From the NCBI RefSeq assembly GCF_023923225.1, contig NZ_CP099489.1:3782001-3846000 (forward strand): a DNA stretch of 64,000 bases. The letters run 5' to 3'. Origin of the DNA: Ornithinimicrobium faecis (GTDB taxonomy: Bacteria > Actinomycetota > Actinomycetes > Actinomycetales > Dermatophilaceae). Shown piece by piece: positions 9,468 to 18,463 of this stretch; the first letter of the stretch is position 1, and each line of letters begins with the position of its first letter. The translations under genes were made by a program, and so were the position numbers. Under the pieces are notes generated by a model that saw only the letters and a program-made list of their open reading frames with translations, ran no database searches and was not told where the DNA came from.

Positions 9468-10394
9468 ATGATTGATCCACGGCTGCACGTGCTCAGGGTC
9501 GTCGCCGCCCGGGGCACAGTTACGGCCGCTGCCCACGACCTGAGCTACACCCCCTCTGCCGTCTCCCACCAGCTGCGCGGGCTGGCCCGGGACCTTGGGG
9601 TCACCTTGCTCGAGCCCGATGGTCGGGGCGTGCGGCTCACCGTCGCCGCCCGCATCCTGCTGGAGCGATCCGACGAGCTCTATGCCCGGTGGGAGGAGAT
9701 CCACGCCGAGGTCGCCGAGGCCGATCCCGAGCCGGGCAGCACGCTGCGCCTGTGTGGGTTCTCCACTGCTGCAGCGGCACTGCTGCCCTCAGTCGCTGCT
9801 CGGGTGCGGGCCGACCATCCGCACAGCACGGTGCGGATCATCGAGGCTGACCCGACCGAGTGCTTCGACCTGCTGCTCGCCGACCAGGCCGACCTCGCGG
9901 TGGTGGTCGCTGTCCCCGGATTGCCCTCCACCACCGACGCGCGCTTCGAGCAGGAGAGCGTGTTGGAGGACCCGCTGGACCTGCTCGTGCCGGCCGACCA
10001 CCCGCTGGCCCACCGGTCCTCGGTGTCACTGCGCGAGGTCGCCGACGACCCGTGGATCCTGGACCGCCCCGGCAGCACCTTCCACAACCTCACCCAGGCA
10101 GCCTGTGCGGCAGCCGGGTTCTCACCCTTCGTTGCCCACGAGGCCGTCGAGTGGGAGACCGGCGCGGCGCTGGTCGACGCCGGCCTGGGCGTCTCGCTCG
10201 TCCCCCGGTTGGCCCGGCTCCCGGGCGGTTATCAGATCATCCGCGTGCCGCTGCGTGGTGACCCGACGCCGGCCCGGCACATCCGCAGCAGCATCCGCCG
10301 GGGCAGCCGGCGCCAGCCCGTCGTCGCGAGCGCGCTGACCGCCCTGGCCGAGGCCGCTCAGCGCAGTGCGTCGATGCCTCGCCCTGTTGACTGA
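9468..10394 (+). CDS. LysR-family regulator of the demethylase operon
   Basis: The 308-residue protein has an N-terminal winged helix-turn-helix (LHVLRVVAARGTVTAAAHDL, about residues 5-60) and a periplasmic-binding-like effector domain (about 90-300), the standard LysR layout and length. The ATG at 9468 gives MIDPRLHVLR, typical of the family. An in-frame ATG at 9396 would give 24 extra residues that look unlike LysR proteins and would erase the divergent promoter. It is transcribed away from the Rieske/OYE genes and probably senses the quaternary amine or a product. Its 3' end overlaps the 3' end of the convergent MutL-like gene by 37 bp. Confidence 0.9.
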   Translation: MIDPRLHVLRVVAARGTVTAAAHDLSYTPSAVSHQLRGLARDLGVTLLEPDGRGVRLTVAARILLERSDELYARWEEIHAEVAEADPEPGSTLRLCGFSTAAAALLPSVAARVRADHPHSTVRIIEADPTECFDLLLADQADLAVVVAVPGLPSTTDARFEQESVLEDPLDLLVPADHPLAHRSSVSLREVADDPWILDRPGSTFHNLTQAACAAAGFSPFVAHEAVEWETGAALVDAGLGVSLVPRLARLPGGYQIIRVPLRGDPTPARHIRSSIRRGSRRQPVVASALTALAEAAQRSASMPRPVD

Positions 10395-11761
10395 GGTGTC
10401 AGCACCTGCTCGGCCACCCGCCGGGCCACTCCGGGGTGATCAGCGGCCAGCAGCCCGGCAGCAAACAGCAGGTATGCCGTGTCCACGGCCGGGTGCGCGT
10501 CCTCCGGTGGGCGCCACCCACCACCGTGGTCGGTGAGCACCGCGCGCAGGACCGTCTCGGCCCCGCCCTCGGGAGCGTGTCGCAGGACGCCGCCGGAGCC
10601 CAGCAGGTGGCGGACGTTCTGCAGCGGTCGCGGAGCCTCACCGGGGTTGGCGGGACGCGCGTGGCGTCGTGCGGCCGTGGTCGCGGCGAGACGGGCCAAC
10701 TCCAGGTCCAGCTGCTGCTCACCGAGCAGCGAGGCCGCGTCCGCGTCACCGGGCAGAGTGGCCGGCTGCTCGTGCACCCGCTGCACCCACGCCGCCAGGG
10801 CTGCAGACTCCGGGACCGCGAGCGCTTCTGCGTCTGCTGCCTCCAGGACGCCCGGAGCATTCCACCGCATGCCGAGGTCGCCCTCGACGGTGCGGGCGTG
10901 CCACAACCGGGCGACGACCTCCTTGCGCAACGTCGCGTCCTCGCCCTCGGGGGTGATGACGGAGTAGACGTCGGTGGTCGCCCCACCGATGTCGATCACC
11001 ATCACATCGGCACCTCGCGCCGCGGCAACGGTCTCGACCCCCGTGAGGACGGCATCCGGGGTCGCGGCACGCACCAGGGAGCCGAACAAGGGCCCCCTGG
11101 ACAGCCCCTTGCCCCCGATGACGTGTCGCAGGAAGACCTCGCGGATCGCGGCCCGCGCTGAGGTCGGTTCGACGACCCCGATGCGCGGGAGCACATTGTC
11201 GGCCAACACATAGGAGCGGCCGGTCGCCTCGAGCTCCGCGACGACAGCGCCCTGAGCCTCGACATTGCCGGCGACCACGATCGGGGCGCCGACGCGGGAG
11301 CGGGCCAGACGTCGGGCGTTGTGCACCAGCACCTCGGAGTTGCCGCCGTCGGTGCCGCCGACCAGCAGCACGATGTCGGGCCGGTCGGCCCGCAGCGCGG
11401 TCACGTCGGCGGTGCGCAGGGTGCCGGTGGCCACGTGCACGACCTTGGCCCCGGCGCTGAGCCCGACCCGGTGCCCGGCCTCGGCGGTGACCTGCCGTTC
11501 ATATCCGACGACTGCCAGGCGCAGGCCACCACCGGCACTCGAGCACAGCAGCACGCGGTCCCGGTCCTGCAGGTCCGGCACGTCGTGTCCGGCTGCGGCA
11601 CACTCCGCCGCCACCGCGCGGACCCCGTCAAGGACGTCGCTCTCAAGCGTCGTGGGGGTCGCGGCACGGGCCAGGAGGGTGCCGTCGGCAGCGAGCAGGG
11701 CCGCCTTGGTGAAGGTCGAGCCGACGTCGACGCAGAGCAGGGTCAGCTGAGCAGTTGCCAC
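10358..11761 (-). CDS. MutL-like ASKHA-fold protein (glutamate mutase accessory family)
   Basis: The 467-residue protein belongs to the MutL/GlmL family that accompanies adenosylcobalamin-dependent glutamate mutase and is thought to act as a reactivating ATPase. ASKHA phosphate loops are visible as [10 protein letters not shown] at the N terminus and [14 protein letters not shown] near 250, with the family stretch [12 protein letters not shown] between them. Length matches the family (about 460). The GTG start overlaps the end of the small membrane-protein gene by 19 bp. No mutase subunit (MutS/GlmS or MutE/GlmE) is in the window, so the protein is orphaned here and its client is unknown. Confidence 0.8.
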   Translation of the reverse strand: MATAQLTLLCVDVGSTFTKAALLAADGTLLARAATPTTLESDVLDGVRAVAAECAAAGHDVPDLQDRDRVLLCSSAGGGLRLAVVGYERQVTAEAGHRVGLSAGAKVVHVATGTLRTADVTALRADRPDIVLLVGGTDGGNSEVLVHNARRLARSRVGAPIVVAGNVEAQGAVVAELEATGRSYVLADNVLPRIGVVEPTSARAAIREVFLRHVIGGKGLSRGPLFGSLVRAATPDAVLTGVETVAAARGADVMVIDIGGATTDVYSVITPEGEDATLRKEVVARLWHARTVEGDLGMRWNAPGVLEAADAEALAVPESAALAAWVQRVHEQPATLPGDADAASLLGEQQLDLELARLAATTAARRHARPANPGEAPRPLQNVRHLLGSGGVLRHAPEGGAETVLRAVLTDHGGGWRPPEDAHPAVDTAYLLFAAGLLAADHPGVARRVAEQVLTPQSTGRGIDALR

Positions 11762-12033
11762 ACGGACATGATGACAAGCAGCAGCGCCCCGACTGCCATC
11801 AGGACCAGGCCGCCCAGGATCTTCGGTCGGGCAGCTGCCGGATTGGGCCCTTCACCCTCCACGCCGAAGCCGATCTCGGTGCCGATGTCCAGGGTCCCCG
11901 GAGGGCCTCCGAACCCACCCTTGCTGGCCACCTGTGCCCGTGCCTCGTTCCGCTGGTGGCGGCCCCACAAGAACAGGGCGGCTCCGAGGATGATCAGGAG
12001 CACGGGGAGCCCAAACCGCAGCGCAACGTCCAT
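11743..12033 (-). CDS. Small two-TM membrane protein
   Basis: The 96-residue product has a hydrophobic segment at each end ([21 protein letters not shown] at 3-23 and [21 protein letters not shown] near 75-95) flanking a Gly/Pro-rich polar middle with [12 protein letters not shown] do not recognise a family. Its stop codon lies inside the start of the MutL-like gene, so the two are coupled. Confidence 0.7.
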   Translation of the reverse strand: MDVALRFGLPVLLIILGAALFLWGRHQRNEARAQVASKGGFGGPPGTLDIGTEIGFGVEGEGPNPAAARPKILGGLVLMAVGALLLVIMSVWQLLS

Positions 12034-12186
12034 GGCGGCAAACTTGCCACACCGCTGAGTCGACCGCCACTGCGCACGGCGAGTGTCGGCATACCCCGTG
12101 CCTGTCCCCAGCCGTGGGCGAACGGGGCTCTTCCCACCCAGGCCACCCACCATGGTCGTTGGCCGGGGGCGGCGCATACTGGAGGC

Positions 12187-12876
12187 ATGCGCCAGTCCCG
12201 TCCCGAGATCCCAGGTCCCCCGCTGCCCGGTCGCTCCGAGGCGCTCCCCGACATCCCGGTCACCCACGAGGTGCTGGGCACGCCCCTGCACGGACCGTGG
12301 GGGGAGAGCTCGGAGATCCTCTATGTCGCGATGGGCTGCTTCTGGGGCACCGAGCGGATCTTCTGGAGGCTGCCCGGTGTGCTCTCGACGGCCGCTGGCT
12401 ACATGGGTGGTCTGACGCCGAACCCGACCTATGACGAGGTCTGCAGCGGCCGCACCGGCCACGCCGAGGCCGCCATGGTCGTCTATGACCGCTCGCAGAC
12501 CGACCCCGAGACGCTGCTGCGCTCGTTCTGGGAGAACCACGACCCCACCACGCAGGACCGCCAGGGCAATGACCGCGGCACGCAGTATCGCTCCGCGATC
12601 TATTGGACGACCCAGGAGCAGGAGAGCGCCGCGCTGGCCACGCACGACGCCTTCCAGCAGGTGCTGACCGACAACGGCCACGGTGAGATCTCGACCGAGC
12701 TCGCTCCGGCCTCGGAAGTCGGCCCGTTCTACTACGCCGAGACCGTCCACCAGCAGTATCTGCACAAGAACCCGATGGGCTATTGCAACCACGGACCGAA
12801 CGGCATGACCTGCCCCGTCGGGATCGTGCGCCAGGACCAACTGCCCAGCCAGGAGTCGGTGCTCGGGCGCGAGTGA
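12187..12876 (+). CDS. msrA: Peptide methionine-S-sulfoxide reductase
   Basis: The 229-residue enzyme reduces the S-epimer of methionine sulfoxide in proteins. The catalytic motif GCFWGTE (Cys51) is intact, followed by GYMGG, the [12 protein letters not shown] segment and [12 protein letters not shown] recycling Cys is likely among those in [15 protein letters not shown] near the C terminus. An N-terminal extension of about 40 residues matches the long MsrA subgroup. The start codon is preceded by GGAGG with only one base between, which is unusually close; initiation may be leaderless or use another signal. It stands alone, with the P-loop gene 39 bp downstream. Confidence 0.94.
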   Translation: MRQSRPEIPGPPLPGRSEALPDIPVTHEVLGTPLHGPWGESSEILYVAMGCFWGTERIFWRLPGVLSTAAGYMGGLTPNPTYDEVCSGRTGHAEAAMVVYDRSQTDPETLLRSFWENHDPTTQDRQGNDRGTQYRSAIYWTTQEQESAALATHDAFQQVLTDNGHGEISTELAPASEVGPFYYAETVHQQYLHKNPMGYCNHGPNGMTCPVGIVRQDQLPSQESVLGRE

Positions 12877-12915
12877 CTCACGCGAATCGGCATCGCCGGT
12901 GGCTAGTGTCGTGAC

Positions 12916-13419
12916 GTGAGCGACGGTAATGCACTGGGTGGCACGCGCGTCGTCTTCATGTGCGGGCCCGCGGGGTCCGGCAAGTCGACGGTCGCCCGCG
13001 ACCTGGAGAGCCAAGGACTGGTCCGGCTGTCGTTCGACCAGGAGGCCTGGGCACGCGGCCACCGGAGCATGCCGCTGCCCGAGCAGGCGCACCGAGACAT
13101 CGAGGCCGAACTGCAGGACCGCCTCAGCGCCCTCGTCACCGCAGGCAGGGACGTCGTGCTGGATTTCTCGTTCTGGTCCCGGGCGATGCGCGAGGACTAC
13201 CGCGAGCTGTTGCGGCCCCTCGACATCGAGCCCGAGACGATCTATCTGGCCACCGACCGGGAGACCTGCCTGAGCCGGGTGCGGGCGCGCGGCATCGACC
13301 ACGCCGACGACTTCCAGCTGTCACCGGATCTGGCGGCCGCCTACTTCGACCACTTCGAGGTGCCCACGCCGAAGGAGGGGCCACTCACCGTGCTGGGCGC
13401 AGACGGCCGGCCCCTCTGA
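12916..13419 (+). CDS. AAA/zeta-toxin-like P-loop kinase
   Basis: The 167-residue protein has a Walker A motif GPAGSGKST at 17-24 and a later D-x-S-F-W segment (VVLDFSFWSR near 75-85), as in small ATP-dependent kinases of the ZTL/AAA_33 group. Such proteins phosphorylate nucleosides, sugars, antibiotics or UDP-sugars; nothing here identifies the substrate. The GTG start at 12916 follows msrA closely, so co-transcription is possible. No antitoxin-like gene is adjacent, so I do not call it a toxin. Confidence 0.75.
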   Translation: MSDGNALGGTRVVFMCGPAGSGKSTVARDLESQGLVRLSFDQEAWARGHRSMPLPEQAHRDIEAELQDRLSALVTAGRDVVLDFSFWSRAMREDYRELLRPLDIEPETIYLATDRETCLSRVRARGIDHADDFQLSPDLAAAYFDHFEVPTPKEGPLTVLGADGRPL

Positions 13420-13457
13420 CCAACGCTCGAGGCGCAACAGGACCGACGTGCCACGGC

Positions 13458-13877
13458 TCAGGCGCTGACGCGCAGCCTCTCCACCGGTTGCCCCGTCACG
13501 TCGGCGATGAGGTCAAAGTCCTTGTCGCAGTGCAACACCGTCAGCCCTGCCGTCTCTGCAGTGGCCGCAACGATCAGGTCTGGAACCTTCGCCGCGCGAT
13601 GATGTCCGCGCTCGGCCAGGAGTCCCTGCACCACCAGGGCTCGGGCTTCCATGGCTGGAGTCAGGTTCTCCACCGGCACGTGACTCAACGGAGGCTGCTG
13701 GAACCCGTTGGTCCAGTCTGCGCCAGACCGCGCGGAGTATCCCAGCTCGAGCAGCGTGACGGTCGCGGCTCGGACCAGGCCGCGGTCGATTCGCTCCATC
13801 CAGACCACCGCGTCGGGTGAGGTCGACAACCGCGCGAACGCAGACGTGTCAATCAGCCATGGCTGAGTCAGGACCAC
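13458..13877 (-). CDS. vapC: VapC-family PIN-domain toxin
   Basis: The 139-residue protein has the PIN nuclease layout. The first acidic residue is in [11 protein letters not shown] near position 10, a Glu is in LLELGY near 44, and acidic residues DLIVAATAE and CDKDFD follow near 100 and 118. VapC toxins are Mg-dependent RNases that cut tRNA or rRNA. The GTG start overlaps the end of the antitoxin gene by 10 bp, the usual antitoxin-first order. RNA target unknown. Confidence 0.88.
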   Translation of the reverse strand: MVLTQPWLIDTSAFARLSTSPDAVVWMERIDRGLVRAATVTLLELGYSARSGADWTNGFQQPPLSHVPVENLTPAMEARALVVQGLLAERGHHRAAKVPDLIVAATAETAGLTVLHCDKDFDLIADVTGQPVERLRVSA

Positions 13878-14086
13878 GCGGCTCCCCTGACCGTTTCGTC
13901 GCTCAGATCGGCGAACCGATCGGCGAACCGATCAAGATCCTCGCGGGTCGTCGCTCGGGCCGCCCCGCCCAACCGGGCTACCGCCCGGCGTAGGTACTCG
14001 TTGCGCGACAGCCCGAGCCGCGCCGCATCAGCATCAACACGGCGGATCGTTTCGTCATCCAGATTGCGGATCAGAACATCGGTCAT
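13868..14086 (-). CDS. vapB: VapB-type ribbon-helix-helix antitoxin
   Basis: The 72-residue protein begins [18 protein letters not shown], a ribbon-helix-helix DNA-binding segment, followed by a C-terminal tail expected to wrap the toxin. The ATG at 14086 has a good GGAGG site. A 12-bp tandem duplication at 13906-13929 (GATCGGCGAACC twice) produces the repeated residues [10 protein letters not shown] in the tail. A palindrome 15 bp upstream of the start is a likely autoregulatory operator. Confidence 0.85.
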   Translation of the reverse strand: MTDVLIRNLDDETIRRVDADAARLGLSRNEYLRRAVARLGGAARATTREDLDRFADRFADLSDETVRGAAWS

Positions 14087-14100
14087 GGCAGACCACCTCC

Positions 14101-14118
14101 TGATAGCACAAGATATCA
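14101..14118. promoter_or_regulatory. Candidate VapB operator
   Basis: TGATA-N8-TATCA is a perfect inverted repeat in an AT-richer patch just upstream of vapB's ribosome-binding site. Ribbon-helix-helix antitoxins repress their own promoters through such repeats. Inferred. Confidence 0.45.
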
Positions 14119-14231
14119 GCGCTCTCATGGCGTCACCAATCCCGCCGAATAGCCTGCTCTTGACCACATCCATGCACCGAGAGTAGGTCGATCCCGGCGG
14201 GGGCGGCCGGGGTTATCCACAAGAACCAGAG

Positions 14232-16817
14232 TCAGCGGCGGCCGCGGGTCCGCGCCGTGGCAGGAGCCGTCCATGGGTCCTCGGGCCACGGATGCTTCGG
14301 GTATCGCCCGCGCATCTCGGCCCGCACCTGGGCATAGGGCCCGGACCAGAACGAGGCCAGGTCGTCGGTGACCGCAAGCGGCCGACCGGCTGGCGAGAGC
14401 AGGTGGAAGAGGACCGGCACGCCGGCCACCCTCGGCGTCTCCGCCCAGCCGAAACACTCCTGCAGCTTCACCGCGACGACCGGCCGCCCCTCCGGATCGT
14501 CCACCGCCGGATAGTCGATCCGCACGTCACGTCCGCTGGCCACCCCCAGCCGCTCGGGCGCCAGCTCACCGAGCCGGGATGCCTCCGGCCAGGGCAGCAA
14601 CCGCCGCAACGGGTCGTGCAGGTCGATCCGATCGGCGCGACCACCACCCGCGAGCGCATCGACCTCTGGGCCGAGCCACTCCGGCCACCTCTGCTCCAGC
14701 GCAGCATCGGACACGTCGGGCCACGGCTCACCGTGGACGCGGCGCAGCAGGGCCAGTCGGCGGCGCAGGGCGTCCGCAGCAGGCGACCAGGTGAACATCG
14801 CCAGTCCCTGGGTTGCCAGTGCGGACTCAACGGCTGCGCGAGCATCCTCGGGGTTGGGTCGCACTGCGGCAGAGGCGAGTTCGATCGTTCCGAGCGACCG
14901 GACCCGGCGGGCGACCACCCGGTGATCGCGGAACGTCGCTGTCGTCTGGTCCGTGAGCAGTCCCCCTGCGGCGAGCTCGGCCGACTCCGCACTCAAGGGC
15001 GCCGCGGCGCGGATGACGGCCCCGGTGCCGGCAGCGACTCGTCCCTCGGCCCGCGCCACGTCCGCGACAGCGAGCCACTCCTGTCCGCTCAGGCTGCCAG
15101 GCGGGAGGGCCGCTCGGGTGCCGGACGCGAGCAGATAGACCTCCCCCATCCGTCTGGCGACCCGGTCGGGGTGGGCCAGCGCGACGACCAGCCCGATCGC
15201 GTCACCGTCGGACGCAGGGCGCCCGCCAGCGCCCGAGGCGTCCACCGAGGCCTCCGTATGCCGAGTGGCCAGGTCTCGCAGACGGCGCACCTCGTCCTTC
15301 CATCGGCCTGCGCCGGGGGCACTGCCGCGACGCAGACTGCGCAGGAGCGCCGACAGGTCGCCACCCTCCGGCCGGTGGTCGTCGGCCAGGGCGGCGACCA
15401 CCTCGCCCGCCGTGCGGGCGCCGACCAGCTCCGCCCCGTCGAGCAGAGCGCGTGCGAGGCGGGGATCAGCCGGCACCCCGGCGAGGCGTTGCCCCAGGTC
15501 GGTGGCTCGGCCCTCCTCGTCGACCGCACCGAGGCGGCGCAGGACCGTCTCGGCATCGTTGAGGGCTGCTGGCGGCAGCGCATCGGGCAGGGACAACCCC
15601 GCCCCGCGCGGGGATCCCCAGCAGGCCAGGGTCAGGGCCGGCCCGACCAGGTCGGCGACGACGACCTCGGGCGTCACGTGTGCCGGCATCGCCGCGAAGG
15701 TGGTCTCGTCAAAGCAGCGGACAGCGATCCCCGGCCCCTGTCGTGCCGCACGTCCAGCACGCTGGATCGTCGCGTCCCGCGAGGCCGCGACAGTCACCAG
15801 CCCGGACATGCCACGTGCGGCATCGCGTCGCGGCTCGCGGGCCAGGCCGGCATCGATCACGAGGCGGACGCCCGGGACCGTCAGCGAGGACTCCGCCAGC
15901 GAGGTCGAGACCACGATGCGGGGTCGATCCCCCGCGGTCGACCCGGCGGTCACCCGATCCTGTGCCCGCGGGTCGAGCCTGCCGTGCAGCTCGAGCACCT
16001 CCGCGTCCGGCACCAGAGCGCGCACCCGAGTTGCGACACGATCAACCTCCCGGACACCGGGGACGAACACCAGCGCATCGGGCGGCGCGGTCAGCCCGAG
16101 CGTGGAGCCCGCCCGAGCGTGCGCGTCAGCCACTGTGGCAGCGACGTGCTCCAGGAAGGTGTCGGACACTCCTCTCGCATCGGTCCGCGCCGCAGTCGGA
16201 GGCCTCCACCAGACGTCGAGCGGGTGCAGAGCGGAGGGGCAGTCCACGACCGGCGCCGGACCGTGCTGGTCGTCTCCGAGCAGGGACGCGAAGCGGGGCG
16301 CGTCAAGGGTCGCCGACATCGCCACCAGCACCAGGTCGTCGCGCAGCGCCCTGACCTCGGCCAGCATCCCCACCAGCAGGTCAGTCTCCAGCCCACGCTC
16401 GTGGACCTCATCGAGGATCACCGCACCAGTCCCCGGCAGGTCCGGGTCGGCCAACAGACGGCGGAGCAGGATCCCGGGCGTGCAGAACTCAACCCGGGTG
16501 CCAGCCGACACGCGGCGCTCGCCGCGCACGGTGAAGCCCGCAAACTCACCGAGTGGCGTGCCACTCAGGGACGCCAACCGCCGGGCCGCAGCACGTGCCG
16601 CGATCCGACGTGGCTGCACGACGACAACACGACCCGCCGCGCCGGGAGACCCAGCACCCAGCACGTCCGCCACGGCCGGTGGGGCGAGCGTCGTCTTGCC
16701 GGTCCCCGGTGGCGCCTGGACGACGGCAACTCCACGCTCGCGAACGGCGGCCTGCAGATCAGGCAGGGCCGTGGCGAAGGGCAGGCCCTGCCCCATCCGG
16801 GCCAGGTCGAGCCTCAC
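14232..16817 (-). CDS. hrpB: ATP-dependent helicase HrpB
   Basis: This 861-residue DEAH-box helicase has VVQAPPGTGKTTLAPP (Walker A, near residue 33), ILDEVHERG (DEVH box, near 135), MSATLD (motif III) and QRAGRAARQGPG (motif VI, near 350). The HrpB C-terminal domain ends FWSGPYAQVRAEMRGRYPKHPWPEDP, whose RYPKHPWPEDP tail is diagnostic. The GTG at 16817 overlaps the methyltransferase stop by 4 bp (GTGA), indicating coupling, and gives the expected N terminus; the longer open frame upstream lies inside the methyltransferase gene. Its role in bacteria is not well defined. The call is secure. Confidence 0.93.
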   Translation of the reverse strand: MRLDLARMGQGLPFATALPDLQAAVRERGVAVVQAPPGTGKTTLAPPAVADVLGAGSPGAAGRVVVVQPRRIAARAAARRLASLSGTPLGEFAGFTVRGERRVSAGTRVEFCTPGILLRRLLADPDLPGTGAVILDEVHERGLETDLLVGMLAEVRALRDDLVLVAMSATLDAPRFASLLGDDQHGPAPVVDCPSALHPLDVWWRPPTAARTDARGVSDTFLEHVAATVADAHARAGSTLGLTAPPDALVFVPGVREVDRVATRVRALVPDAEVLELHGRLDPRAQDRVTAGSTAGDRPRIVVSTSLAESSLTVPGVRLVIDAGLAREPRRDAARGMSGLVTVAASRDATIQRAGRAARQGPGIAVRCFDETTFAAMPAHVTPEVVVADLVGPALTLACWGSPRGAGLSLPDALPPAALNDAETVLRRLGAVDEEGRATDLGQRLAGVPADPRLARALLDGAELVGARTAGEVVAALADDHRPEGGDLSALLRSLRRGSAPGAGRWKDEVRRLRDLATRHTEASVDASGAGGRPASDGDAIGLVVALAHPDRVARRMGEVYLLASGTRAALPPGSLSGQEWLAVADVARAEGRVAAGTGAVIRAAAPLSAESAELAAGGLLTDQTTATFRDHRVVARRVRSLGTIELASAAVRPNPEDARAAVESALATQGLAMFTWSPAADALRRRLALLRRVHGEPWPDVSDAALEQRWPEWLGPEVDALAGGGRADRIDLHDPLRRLLPWPEASRLGELAPERLGVASGRDVRIDYPAVDDPEGRPVVAVKLQECFGWAETPRVAGVPVLFHLLSPAGRPLAVTDDLASFWSGPYAQVRAEMRGRYPKHPWPEDPWTAPATARTRGRR

Positions 16818-17443
16818 GTGAGGGGCCGCTCGGCCCGCCCGAGCGAGAGATAGCCCCACGGCTTGGACAGGCCTGGGCCCGGCACATACCAGGAGTCCAC
16901 GGTGCCGAGCCGGAACCCAGCCGCCTCCACCAGCTCCGGGGCCGAGCGCGTCAGGTGGCAACCCGCCACCATGGCCCGCTGGAGCGGCTCGGCCCGCTGC
17001 TGCCAACGACGCACCCGCTCATCGGGCGACCGGCCGTGCTCCAGGAAGTGCAGTGCCCCGCCGGGCCTCAGGACGCGGGCGGCCTCTGACAGCGCCCGGG
17101 CCGGGTCCTGCACGGTGCACAGCGAGAAGGTGACCAGCACGGCGTCCACGCTCGCGTCGGGCAGGCTGATCCTCTCCGCCCGCAGGTCGCCCCGGGTGAC
17201 CTCGACGGGGCTGTCTCCCACGGCATACGAGGCCATCTCCCACGCCAGGTGGGACGGCTCCACCGCGATCAGCGAGCGCACGGCGGCGGGGAGGTGGGGC
17301 AGGTTCAGGCCGGTGCCGAAGCCGAGCTCCAGGACGTCACCAGACAGGTCGGCACAGACCCGCTCCCGATAGCGCGCGACCTCCGGGTTGTTCAGCGTGG
17401 CATGGGTCAGCCGCGGCACCACGCGCTCGCTCCACCAACCCAT
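16814..17443 (-). CDS. Class I SAM-dependent methyltransferase
   Basis: The 209-residue protein has a Rossmann-type methyltransferase core: motif I LELGFGTGLNLPHLP near 40-54, acidic IAVEPS, RGDLRAERISLP and the post-motif EAARVLRPGGALHFLEHG near 120-137. This resembles the UbiE/phospholipid methyltransferase group, but the substrate cannot be named. It precedes hrpB with a 4-bp overlap, although the two functions have no known link. Confidence 0.85.
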   Translation of the reverse strand: MGWWSERVVPRLTHATLNNPEVARYRERVCADLSGDVLELGFGTGLNLPHLPAAVRSLIAVEPSHLAWEMASYAVGDSPVEVTRGDLRAERISLPDASVDAVLVTFSLCTVQDPARALSEAARVLRPGGALHFLEHGRSPDERVRRWQQRAEPLQRAMVAGCHLTRSAPELVEAAGFRLGTVDSWYVPGPGLSKPWGYLSLGRAERPLT

Positions 17444-17467
17444 GTCGCCAGTGTGTCAGGAAGTTCA

Positions 17468-18427
17468 TCAGGCGCCGTCGTGCCAGCGCAGCACCCGCAA
17501 CGCCCGCAGGGTGTTCCACCGGCTCGGCGCGCCGTCGCCGTCCTCCAGCTCGAAGTGGATCAGGCCGCGGTGGGTGTTTTCCTGCAGCCAGGTGCCGTCG
17601 GGCTGCTGCTTGTCCCGCACCTGGTCTGCGGCCTCGGCCAGTCGCGGATCCGGCGTGCCGCCGACGGCCCGGAAGTAGTCGAGCCCACGCAGCACGTCAT
17701 AGTGCCACTGCGGTGGGAAGGAGAACTGCAACCAGTCGGGATCGACGACCTCGCCGGTGCTGGCCCGACGGAACAGGTCGCGGCTCAGGAGATACTCCTC
17801 CCCTGCGCGGCGCGCGGCCGACACGTCCTGGGTGCCGCTGGCCCGCTCATACTCCAGCAGCCCATCCAGCACGCAGATCGTGCTGTGGAACGAGGACCGC
17901 GTCGAGCCGTTCTCGGCCTCGCAGTTCCACCCGCCGTCCTCGAGTTGTTCGCCCAGCAGGCGGGTGACGATGCCCTCGACGTCCTGGCCGAAATAGGCAC
18001 CGAGCGCGACCGCGCCGCCGTTGACGCACGGCTCGACCTCGCCCTCGAAGAACGGCTCACCGGCATACTCCCACCGGCTGGTGTCCCGGACCTCCTCGAC
18101 GGCGGTGCGCACCGCCGGGTCAGCAGGGTCGACCCCGCAGTCCCGCAGGAGCCGCAGCGTCGGCAGGGTCGCGACCCACGGCTGCGCCTCCGGGTCACCG
18201 ACGACCGGTCCGGGCGGGCGCCAGCCCTGGCCCGGGAAGCAGGCGCCGCCGGCCCACTGCCCGTCGGCCTGCAGATCAAGCAGCCGTTTGCCCCAACCGC
18301 TGGTCGCCACCAGGGCACGCTCGGCCGCGACCTCCTGCTCCGGGGCGTGGGTCAGGTCGCGCAGCACCTGCCAACGGATCGCCGGATCCCCCGCCAACAG
18401 CCAGCTCGTCACGTCGTCGTCGCTCAT
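17468..18427 (-). CDS. Squalene-cyclase/prenyltransferase-repeat protein
   Basis: The 319-residue protein is built of alpha/alpha-toroid repeats like those of terpene cyclases (LEDGGWNCEAENG near 165-180, QPDGTWLQENTHRG near 285-300). It is only half the length of true squalene-hopene cyclases and lacks a visible DXDD acid motif, so it is probably not a cyclase. It more likely binds or processes another substrate. The ATG at 18427 was chosen over one seven codons upstream; neither has a strong ribosome-binding site. Confidence 0.65.
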   Translation of the reverse strand: MSDDDVTSWLLAGDPAIRWQVLRDLTHAPEQEVAAERALVATSGWGKRLLDLQADGQWAGGACFPGQGWRPPGPVVGDPEAQPWVATLPTLRLLRDCGVDPADPAVRTAVEEVRDTSRWEYAGEPFFEGEVEPCVNGGAVALGAYFGQDVEGIVTRLLGEQLEDGGWNCEAENGSTRSSFHSTICVLDGLLEYERASGTQDVSAARRAGEEYLLSRDLFRRASTGEVVDPDWLQFSFPPQWHYDVLRGLDYFRAVGGTPDPRLAEAADQVRDKQQPDGTWLQENTHRGLIHFELEDGDGAPSRWNTLRALRVLRWHDGA

Positions 18428-18463
18428 AGAGACGACGCTAGAACCCATTGCGGACGGAACACG

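Noticed and set aside
12916..13419. Zeta-type toxin
   Set aside because: Only the P-loop kinase fold is visible and no epsilon-like antitoxin gene adjoins it.
17468..18427. Functional squalene-hopene cyclase
   Set aside because: It is half-length and lacks the DXDD catalytic motif; no other hopanoid genes are nearby.
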